Positions 39,308 to 45,901 of a stretch of 64,000 nucleotides of DNA are shown one piece after another (position 1 is the stretch's first letter; every line of letters starts with the position of its first letter). Both the position numbers and the translations under genes were made by a program. This stretch comes from Enterocloster bolteae (GTDB lineage: Bacteria; Bacillota; Clostridia; Lachnospirales; Lachnospiraceae). The notes under the pieces are model-generated. The model ran no database searches. It was not told the DNA's origin and saw only the letters and a list, made by a program, of their open reading frames with translations. The stretch is from NCBI RefSeq assembly GCF_002234575.2, contig NZ_CP022464.2, positions 6,448,001 to 6,512,000 of the forward strand, read 5' to 3'.

Positions 39308-40226
39308 TTCCTTCGCCCCCTGTCACACGCTTGAAGTAATCTTCAAGACTTTCTTCACAGGTATGCGCCTCCGATACCTCCAATCCGTTTTCTACAAAGG
39401 CAGTTACAATTTTCCCCACAGGCAGATCAAGGTTGTGCAGGCGCAGATTGTGGTCGTCCTGTATGGAAAAATGGTTTTCATGGAAATTGCGTTCCAAAAT
39501 TCTTGCCGCCTGTGCAGTATCAGAGAGTGTAAACCGGATATGCTTACTGCTTTTTTGCTCCAGTTCAGCAAGGCTTTCTTCTTCCAGCAATGCGCCGTGG
39601 TCGATAATTCCAATATCGTCAGCCAGCAAGGAAATCTCCGAAAGAATGTGACTGGAAATCAAAATGGTTTTTCCTCTTGCGTCGCAAAGCTCCCGAATAA
39701 AGGAGCGTACTTCTGCAATACCGATAGGATCGAGACCGTTGATCGGCTCATCCAAAATTAAAAGTTCTGGATCGTGCATAACGGCAAGGGCGATGGCAAG
39801 CCGCTGCTTCATACCAAGAGAATACTGTGAAAAGAGCTTTTTATCTTTGTAAGGCAGTCCTACCAGATCCAGAGCATCTTTGATGGCATGATTGTTTGGT
39901 ACGCCCCGCAGGGTAGCAAAGATACGCAGGTTCTCTGTGCCGGTCAGATTGGGATAAAAGCCGGGAGACTCAATCAAGCTACCAATACGGGGCAGCAATT
40001 TCTTTTCATTCCCCTGCAAGGGTTTCCCCCAGATTTTGACCTCCCCGGAAGTCGGCTTCGTTAAGCCCAACAGCATTTTCATGGTAGTGGTTTTTCCGGC
40101 TCCGTTTCTGCCCAGCAGACCATAAATTCTCCCACGCTTCACATGGATATTTAAGTCAGCCACACTCTTTTGTGAGCCATATTGCTTCGTCAGATTTTTT
40201 GTTTCAATGATGTAATTTGTATCCAT
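39300..40226 (-). CDS. ABC transporter ATPase, LanF/CprA-like
   Basis: 308 residues from MDTNYIIETKNLTKQYGSQK. Walker A GRNGAGKTT, signature YSLGMKQRL, Walker B LLILDEPINGLDP and the His switch SSH are all present. The region after about 215 is typical of the LanF/BcrA subfamily. GGAGG lies before ATG 40226. First gene of the operon, behind the operator at 40253-40306. Expected to power export of lantibiotics or other antimicrobial peptides. Confidence 0.93.
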   Translation of the reverse strand: MDTNYIIETKNLTKQYGSQKSVADLNIHVKRGRIYGLLGRNGAGKTTTMKMLLGLTKPTSGEVKIWGKPLQGNEKKLLPRIGSLIESPGFYPNLTGTENLRIFATLRGVPNNHAIKDALDLVGLPYKDKKLFSQYSLGMKQRLAIALAVMHDPELLILDEPINGLDPIGIAEVRSFIRELCDARGKTILISSHILSEISLLADDIGIIDHGALLEEESLAELEQKSSKHIRFTLSDTAQAARILERNFHENHFSIQDDHNLRLHNLDLPVGKIVTAFVENGLEVSEAHTCEESLEDYFKRVTGGEGIA

Positions 40227-40252
40227 ATTCAAAACCTCCTGTTCTGTAAGGT

Positions 40253-40306
40253 ATTCTATCACGCCAACCTTGCATTAACCTTGCCGCAACCTTGCATTAA
40301 CCTTGC
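40253..40306 (-). promoter_or_regulatory. Response-regulator operator and promoter of the ABC operon
   Basis: Four direct repeats AACCTTGC on the plus strand (minus: GCAAGGTT) start at 40266, 40277, 40288 and 40299, exactly 11 bp apart. A -10 TAGAAT (minus strand, 40258-40253) lies 7 bp from the nearest repeat. OmpR-type regulators bind 11-bp-spaced direct repeats next to a -35-less promoter, so the regulator encoded at 41285 very probably acts here. Confidence 0.82.
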
Positions 40307-40361
40307 AATTTGAAATCCGGCAAAAATGACAAAGGTTCCCGCCATAAAGACGGGAACCCGC

Positions 40362-41279
40362 TTAAATCTCCAAAGGAAAAAGCAACATAAATTCAGTTCC
40401 TTCTCCCGGAAAGCTTTCAACTGTTATGCTTCCACCCATCTTTTCTACAAGCTGATGGACAATAGAAAGACCAAGTCCGCTTCCTTTTTCGGAGCGTCCT
40501 TTATCACACTTATAAAGCCGTTCAAATATGTGTTTCAAATCGTCTTTCTCAATTCCTACTCCATTATCCGCCAGCAGCAGCTCCATGTTATTTTCCTTCT
40601 TTGACAGGACAATTTTGATTTTGTCTGCATGGCTGTGAGCGATTACATTTTGAATGAGATTGTTGACGATCCTCATATAGCTGTCCATATCCAATCTTAC
40701 CCGGACAGGCTGTTCGGGAATATCAATGTCATAATCAACCTGTTTATCCTCAAAAATCGGTATCCAGTCAATCAGGATATTTCTTGTCAGCTCTGCGGCC
40801 TCAACGCTCTGGATTTCCAAAGCAAACTCATTGGAATTTAACTTGAACCAGTCAAAGAGCACATCAATATATTCTTTCAGATCATGGGCTTTCCGTCGGG
40901 CGGTTTCAATATAATCATCCCGGTCTTTTCCTGTGACCAGTCCTTTGTGTGCAGCGTCAAGATACCCAATCAGAGTGGTAAGGGGTGTCCGAACATCATG
41001 GGAAAGGCTCGTCATAAGCTGGCGGTTGGTTTCTTCTGTCTGCCGTACAGTTGAAAGTCTGCTTTCATAGGACACAACAATCTCATTGATTTCATAGGCA
41101 AGAGGTGCTGTCAATTCATTTGTTGCAGACAGAATACGCCGGTTGCCATTTCCGTTTTTCACATCAACCAGCACATCGGTCATTTCTGCGATTTGTTTTT
41201 TTACGCGCCGAACGAGAACGATGGAAGTCAGCACAGCCACAACAGCAATCACAATGGACAAGAAAACGATGATTTCCAT
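40362..41279 (-). CDS. Sensor histidine kinase of the peptide-resistance cassette
   Basis: 305 residues. One N-terminal membrane span (VFLSIVIAVVAVLTSIVLV) is followed by a short HAMP-like linker, the phospho-accepting His94 in SLSHDVRTPLTTL, and HATPase motifs NLIQNVIAHS, DNGVGIEKDDL and GSGLGLSIV. There is no extracellular sensor domain, so the stimulus may be sensed within the membrane or through the transporter. The gene follows its regulator by 5 bp. Similar kinases accompany Cpr and lantibiotic-immunity transporters. Confidence 0.9.
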   Translation of the reverse strand: MEIIVFLSIVIAVVAVLTSIVLVRRVKKQIAEMTDVLVDVKNGNGNRRILSATNELTAPLAYEINEIVVSYESRLSTVRQTEETNRQLMTSLSHDVRTPLTTLIGYLDAAHKGLVTGKDRDDYIETARRKAHDLKEYIDVLFDWFKLNSNEFALEIQSVEAAELTRNILIDWIPIFEDKQVDYDIDIPEQPVRVRLDMDSYMRIVNNLIQNVIAHSHADKIKIVLSKKENNMELLLADNGVGIEKDDLKHIFERLYKCDKGRSEKGSGLGLSIVHQLVEKMGGSITVESFPGEGTEFMLLFPLEI

Positions 41280-41284
41280 ATTGG

Positions 41285-41977
41285 CTATACCTCCTTATTA
41301 AAGCGGTAGCCAATCCCTTTGACCGTTTGGATATACTTTGGGCTTGAAGGATTGACTTCTAATTTTTTACGAAGCCGGCTGATAATCGCCATAATGTTAC
41401 TGTCATCATAGAAATATTCTTCGCCCCAAACTTCCTCATAAATCTGCTGTTTTGTCAAAATTTTTCCTTGATGCTTTGCGCAGTACAGGAGCAGATCAAA
41501 TTCCTTTGGTGGAAGTTCAAAAGTGCCATTTTCCGTCGTAACAGAACGATTTTCAAGGTCAATTTGCAATCCATCAAAATCCAGTTTTTGCACAGCTCCG
41601 GCTTGATGATTAAAGCGGGTGTAGCGGCGAATGAGGGACGCAATACGGGCAATCAGTTCGTCCATATCAAACGGTTTTGTCAGATAATCGTCCGCCCCGG
41701 CCCGTAAGCCCCGCACTTTAGAAATGCTGTCATTTTTGGATGTAAACATCAAAATCGGCAGGCTGTTCTCTTTGCGGATTTCTTCCAGCGTTTCAAAGCC
41801 ATCCATACCGGGCATCATCACATCCAGCACCACAAGCTGATACTCCTGCTCTTTTAATTTCTGCAAGCCCTCTTTTCCGGTATTACAAAAATCGGCTTCT
41901 ATATGTTCCGATTGTACGCTGCGTTTAATCAAAGCGCACAGTTCTCTGTCATCATCTATAATCAAAATTTTATTCAT
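41285..41977 (-). CDS. OmpR-family response regulator
   Basis: 230 residues from MNKILIIDDDRELCALIKRS. Phospho-acceptor Asp52 in VLDVMMPGMDG, Lys in LTKPFDMDEL, and an OmpR winged helix (FELPPKEFDLLLYCAKHQGK, SRLRKKLEVNPSSPKYIQTV, GIGYRF). The start is fixed by AAGGAAC upstream and by an 8-bp overlap with the small HTH gene. It probably activates the ABC operon via the four repeats at 40266-40306. Confidence 0.93.
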   Translation of the reverse strand: MNKILIIDDDRELCALIKRSVQSEHIEADFCNTGKEGLQKLKEQEYQLVVLDVMMPGMDGFETLEEIRKENSLPILMFTSKNDSISKVRGLRAGADDYLTKPFDMDELIARIASLIRRYTRFNHQAGAVQKLDFDGLQIDLENRSVTTENGTFELPPKEFDLLLYCAKHQGKILTKQQIYEEVWGEEYFYDDSNIMAIISRLRKKLEVNPSSPKYIQTVKGIGYRFNKEV

Positions 41978-42158
41978 GGCGTAGTTCCTTTCCTTGTTTT
42001 GTCCGGCCATCAAGCGGCTTCTCCGCAGTTTTAGGGAGCAGCCAAACACCGGCCATTTTCACAGCGCCGGGGATACGCCCACCGGCACAATAATAATTTA
42101 CCCTACGAGGTGTCACGCCCCATTTCTCGGCGGCCTCTTTCAATGTCATATAGTCCAT
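41970..42158 (-). CDS. Small HTH_17/excisionase-like protein
   Basis: 62 residues: MTLKEAAEKWGVTPRRVNYY followed by CAGGRIPGAVKMAGVWLLPK, the MerR-like fold of excisionases and of HTH_17 proteins. First gene of the leftward regulator-kinase transcript. It may control the cassette or act as a directionality factor for the recombinase; position favours neither. Confidence 0.8.
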   Translation of the reverse strand: MDYMTLKEAAEKWGVTPRRVNYYCAGGRIPGAVKMAGVWLLPKTAEKPLDGRTKQGKELRHE

Positions 42159-42178
42159 TTCGCACCTCCACAGAGTAC

Positions 42179-42207
42179 ATTATAGTTCTCTTTCTCGAAC
42201 AATGCAA
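42179..42207 (-). promoter_or_regulatory. Promoter of the HTH-regulator-kinase operon
   Basis: Minus strand -35 TTGCAT (42207-42202), 17-bp spacer, -10 TATAAT (42184-42179). The spacer has GTTCGAGAAAGAGAAC, an imperfect palindrome that could bind a repressor such as the XRE protein encoded divergently at 42303. Confidence 0.75.
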
Positions 42208-42302
42208 GAAACGGAATGTGAATTATAAACTTCAACCAACCTGCATATAGCAACATTCCACAGGCAAAGTATGAATTATACAATGTAACTGGGTGATGTT
42301 AT

Positions 42303-42671
42303 ATGGCGAAAGTTGAAGATTGTCCCGGTTTTGAAACCTTCGGCGCAGATGTCAAAGCCGCACGAGAGGCAAAGCGTCTGGCACGAAAAACATTGGCAGA
42401 AATGGTTGGGATTGAATGGCGGTATCTTGCCAACATTGAGAATCAAGGTGCGATTCCGAGCCTGCCTGTGATGATCCAGTTGATTAAGGTCTGCGGACTT
42501 CCCGTGGAACGGTATTTTAACCCGGAGATCATGCGGGAAGAAAGCGAACAGCGGCAACGAGTCAGCCACAAGCTGAAGCTTTGCCCTGAAGAATACCTGC
42601 CGATTATCGAAGGTGCCATAGACGGGGCGCTCAAAATGGAACAGACTGCGAAGCAGAAGGAGGACGCATAA
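42303..42671 (+). CDS. XRE-family regulator
   Basis: 122 residues: ADVKAAREAKRLARKTLAEM and VGIEWRYLANIENQGAIPSL are the helix-turn-helix, IQLIKVCGLPVERYF the usual end of the domain; a helical C-terminus follows. Divergent from the HTH-regulator-kinase operon, with the palindrome at about 42185-42200 between them. A phage-repressor-like switch for that operon is inference. Confidence 0.88.
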   Translation: MAKVEDCPGFETFGADVKAAREAKRLARKTLAEMVGIEWRYLANIENQGAIPSLPVMIQLIKVCGLPVERYFNPEIMREESEQRQRVSHKLKLCPEEYLPIIEGAIDGALKMEQTAKQKEDA

Positions 42672-42698
42672 TCGCGGCCTCCTTCTGGCGTTTCTATA

Positions 42699-43007
42699 TC
42701 AAGTTTCCCGGCACTTTTCCCAAAGTTCCCGGCACCTCTGCTGGATTTCTCCGGTTTCTGTCACAGTCAGATCGCGGTCATTTCCGGTAATCTTATCTTC
42801 CAGAAAGTTGGCGTATGTATCCAGCAAGGCGTTTCGCAAATCCTCCGGAGTTTTCTGTATTTCGGCGCTGTACCAGTCATTCCGGTGAGGTTCCCATGCC
42901 ATCAATGTATAACCGTGGCTGGTCTGCACCACCTCATACAGAGGATCATCATCCAGATATGCCTGAAACACTTTCAAAACCTTTTCAAAGGTCAGCATTT
43001 CCCGCAC
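42699..43007 (-). CDS. Hypothetical protein of IME-3
   Basis: 102 residues; MLTFEKVLKVFQAYLDDDPL, YEVVQTSHGYTLMAWEPHRN and a helical C-terminus with CRELWEKC. It resembles small unnamed proteins encoded next to tnpV in clostridial elements. No function known. 7 bp downstream of tnpV, so co-transcribed with it. Confidence 0.72.
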   Translation of the reverse strand: MREMLTFEKVLKVFQAYLDDDPLYEVVQTSHGYTLMAWEPHRNDWYSAEIQKTPEDLRNALLDTYANFLEDKITGNDRDLTVTETGEIQQRCRELWEKCRET

Positions 43008-43014
43008 CTCCCAT

Positions 43015-43368
43015 TCAGCTGCAAATCAGTTCCCTGATTAAAATTTCCTCAATCTGTGCCGTTAATGTGTTCATCAGTCCTACCCAGCGCATAGGATCAC
43101 AGGCTTTCAGTTCCTCAGTGACACCCGCAGCCTCCATCATGTGAGGCAACATGGTGTCCACGCGCTCCTGCGCTGTCCAATCAATCTCTAACAGGTGCGG
43201 ATACAGTTTCTCGCTCATCAGCAGTTGGTTGTAGAGAATAGGACGGTGTTCCTTCAGGTAGGACTTTCGCATCCTGCCGTACTTGCCGATAGAAGTTTCC
43301 GGCTGTTCAGAAAGTTTTAGGTTGGGTATATCATAATCTCCACAACGAATGTAAGTCAACTTACTCAT
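43015..43368 (-). CDS. tnpV: TnpV family protein of IME-3
   Basis: 117 residues; SKLTYIRCGDYDIPNLKLSE, SIGKYGRMRKSYLKEHRPIL and LYPHLLEIDWTAQERVD are aligned with the IME-2 TnpV. ATG 43368 is preferred because GGAG sits 7 nt away; the ATG six bases upstream is only 1 nt from it. Directly downstream (26 bp) of the recombinase gene. Confidence 0.9.
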   Translation of the reverse strand: MSKLTYIRCGDYDIPNLKLSEQPETSIGKYGRMRKSYLKEHRPILYNQLLMSEKLYPHLLEIDWTAQERVDTMLPHMMEAAGVTEELKACDPMRWVGLMNTLTAQIEEILIRELICS

Positions 43369-43394
43369 ATTCATGCTCCTTTGCTCCGTGATGA

Positions 43395-45275
43395 TTAGAC
43401 TGCTGCGCTGGCTGCTATGCTGCCTTTGCGCGGTTCTTCTTTTGGTAGCTGCCCGATAGTAGAAAAAACACCTTTTTTCATATCCTCAGCCCGGATCAGG
43501 GCTTTCTTAGCGTCCATTTCCGCTTTTTTCTTCGCCTTGATTTTGTCCTCATACCGTTTCTGTGCGCCGCTGGCTTTCCGCTTCAAATAGTTCTGATGGA
43601 GCCTGTCCTTGCGTTCTTCTCTTTTCCGCAATTCTTCCTGTTCCTCTGGGGTTAAAGGAACCGGCTGTAAGGATGGTGGAATATAGCGTCCTAAAAAATT
43701 AAAGTAGATTTCAATTTCCTGCGTGGTATCCTGACTGCCTTTTCGGGAGCGTTCATGGACAAGGATTTTCTCTACAAACTCGTTGAGCATGGTATTTGTC
43801 AGCGTGTCAAAATTCTCGTACTTATCAATCAGGGCTATAAATTTCTCTGCTGATTTCTGGCTCTGCTCATAGCCGGTAACAGCCTTTTCCAACTCCGCAA
43901 TTTCAATCTCAAGTGCGTCCTGCTCTTTGGCATACTGTGCATCAAGCGCCTTATATCGTGTATCCGGCAGCTTGCCGAGGGCGTTATCCTCATAGATTTT
44001 GCAAATCAGTTTTTCCAGTTCTCCGGCTCTCTTTTGGGCAGTAGCCAGATGCCTGCGCTTTTTCGATATATCGGCACTCTGTTGAGCAACCTGCGTCTCC
44101 TGAACAGTGTGAATAAATTCCGTCCGGTCATTTCTCGAATATTCAGCGATAGCCCGGAGTGTGTCGGAAACCAATGTCAGAACAGCACTCTCATTGATAC
44201 GGTGTTGTGTAAGGCATAGTGTCCCACACGGAACTTTGGTATAATTGGAACAGGTATATTGAGAAATCCGCTTGCCATTGTTGGTGCGGTGGACATACAT
44301 CTTGCCGCCACAATCGGCACAATAGAGTAAGCCTGTGAGGGGAGCTGCTTCGCCCCAGCCGTTTGGATAACGCCGTACATTGCTGCGGATTTTCTGCACC
44401 AGATCAAAGGTCTGCTGGTCGATAATGGCTTCATGGGTATTCTCAAAGATCGTCCACTCGTCCTCAGAAACATAGTGGCTTTTCTTGTCCTTAAAGTGCT
44501 TGCGGGTCTTGAAATTGATGGTGTGCCCCAAATACTCTCGTTTTTTCAAAATGTTCACGATGGTAGATGATCCCCATCCATAGGGGTCTTTGACCGGCTT
44601 TGAACGGTTCACACCCTCGTTGAAGCGGGCAAGGTGTACGACGGGAATTTCAATCCGATCTGCGGATAATTTGCAGGCAATCTGATAAGGCCCATATCCC
44701 TCCAGCGTGAGGGAGAAGATACGGCGTACCACTTCGGCGGCTTCCTCATCTACCAGCCAATGCTCCCGTTTTTCGTCCCATAAGTAGCCGTAAATCACAG
44801 TGCCGGTCAGGTGCTTGCCGCTCATACCTTTTGCCTTAAACACAGAACGGATTTTCCTGCTGGTATCACGGGCGTAAAATTCATTCATGATGTTGCGGAA
44901 TGGGGTAAAATCGTCATCGCCTTTCAGACTGTCCACACCGTCGTTGATGGCGATCAGACGAACACCGCGTTGCCGCAAAACCTCCATGACCTGACCGACC
45001 TTCAGATAGTCGCGCCCCAACCGGCTCATGTCCTTGATGACGATTGCCTCTACACGCCCTGCCTCCACTTCCTCCATCATCGCCAAAAATCCGGGGCGGT
45101 CAAAACGGGTGCCTGAGATACCATCATCTGTAAAGTGCGTAGGGTTTGGCAGCCCATTCCGGCGGGCAAAATCCTCTAACATCTGTTTTTGGTTGGATAT
45201 GGAATTGCTCTCGCCCTGTAACTCGTCGTCCCGGCTCAGGCGCTCGTACAGTGGGGTAATTTTTTCATTTCTCAT
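43395..45275 (-). CDS. tnpX: TnpX-type large serine recombinase of IME-3
   Basis: 626 residues. Catalytic Ser14 in YERLSRDDEL; KDMSRLGRDYLKVG; recombinase domain to about residue 280; zinc ribbon YCADCGGKMYVH ... CSNYTKVPCG; long coiled coil (about 380-490) and a Lys/Glu-rich tail. Intact and at the element's right end, as in Tn4451 and Tn5397 relatives. It shares QGESNSISNQK with the split IME-1 enzyme. Expected to excise and insert IME-3 at CCAG-type targets without target loss. Confidence 0.95.
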   Translation of the reverse strand: MRNEKITPLYERLSRDDELQGESNSISNQKQMLEDFARRNGLPNPTHFTDDGISGTRFDRPGFLAMMEEVEAGRVEAIVIKDMSRLGRDYLKVGQVMEVLRQRGVRLIAINDGVDSLKGDDDFTPFRNIMNEFYARDTSRKIRSVFKAKGMSGKHLTGTVIYGYLWDEKREHWLVDEEAAEVVRRIFSLTLEGYGPYQIACKLSADRIEIPVVHLARFNEGVNRSKPVKDPYGWGSSTIVNILKKREYLGHTINFKTRKHFKDKKSHYVSEDEWTIFENTHEAIIDQQTFDLVQKIRSNVRRYPNGWGEAAPLTGLLYCADCGGKMYVHRTNNGKRISQYTCSNYTKVPCGTLCLTQHRINESAVLTLVSDTLRAIAEYSRNDRTEFIHTVQETQVAQQSADISKKRRHLATAQKRAGELEKLICKIYEDNALGKLPDTRYKALDAQYAKEQDALEIEIAELEKAVTGYEQSQKSAEKFIALIDKYENFDTLTNTMLNEFVEKILVHERSRKGSQDTTQEIEIYFNFLGRYIPPSLQPVPLTPEEQEELRKREERKDRLHQNYLKRKASGAQKRYEDKIKAKKKAEMDAKKALIRAEDMKKGVFSTIGQLPKEEPRKGSIAASAAV

Positions 45276-45297
45276 GGCTGTACCTCCTGAAACAAAA

Positions 45298-45360
45298 ATG
45301 CTCTAAGTGATTGCTTCACTAACCATGACAAAATCATGATTAAGAAGTCACTTAGAGCAT
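45298..45360. repeat. Terminal inverted repeat at right end of IME-3
   Basis: ATGCTCTAAGTGA (45298-45310) is the exact inverse of TCACTTAGAGCAT (45348-45360). It lies between the recombinase start and the CCAG junction and overlaps where the recombinase promoter should be, so recombinase binding could repress its own gene. Confidence 0.85.
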
Positions 45361-45366
45361 ATATCA

Positions 45367-45901
45367 CCAGCGGCCAGCTTATATTTCTTATACTGGCGCA
45401 CCGCAAAGTGGTTTGGCTTCTCGGCTTCCAATGCGTCAAACATCAGGTCTACGGGGTTTTTGAACTCCTCGTCATCCTCCCGGACTTCCATGGCGTTGAT
45501 GAACTCAATGAGGGTGGAGAAGTTCTGCTCCTCCACCGGAGCCTCATAGTGGATATAGCCAATAAGCGCGCAGTACAACAGCGTTTCTGCTTTTACCCAA
45601 AAATCGTCTCCGGCCTTGCCTTCGCCTTTGGTATTGGCGATCAGCGTTGTGACCAGCTTCAAGATGTCCTTTTCGCTATGGATATAGGCGAAAGGGTTAT
45701 AGTGCATTGATTTTCGGAAGTTGATGGTATTTAGGACCTTGATGCGGTATGGCTCATAAATGACCTTGCCGTGCTTATCCTTCATGGGCTTTCCGTCCTT
45801 TCCCAGTTTGGGTGCGCCCCTTTGGAGCATTTTCCCGCACTCCACCAAAATGGTTCCCTTCGGGTCTGTGACCACATAAGAACTGTGCATCTGCATCAAA
45901 T
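45367..45901 (-). pseudogene. virD4, middle segment (exon 2 up to IME-3)
   Basis: Begins right after the group II intron with LMQMHSSYVVTDPKGTILVE and ends in QYKKYKLAAG at the IME-3 edge, then D-I-C-S-K and a stop inside IME-3. This is the region after Walker A in VirD4/TraG. Once the intron is spliced it is continuous with 48405-48888; the continuation is at 28861-29675. Confidence 0.92.

Larger units (their letters stand above)
29676..45366. mobile_element. IME-3, inserted in virD4
   Basis: 15.7 kb bounded by CCAG at 29672-29675 and at 45367-45370. Joining the flanks across one CCAG rebuilds virD4 as K-L-A-A-G-K-T-A-K in frame. It carries its own integration module at the right end (tnpV, TnpX-type recombinase, terminal 13-bp inverted repeat), a tnpW/dnaC/rep block, a toxin-antitoxin pair, a MobA/MobL relaxase with oriT, three sigma-like genes and a peptide-resistance cassette. 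Left-end sequence TTGTCAAGG matches that of IME-2. Confidence 0.92.
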
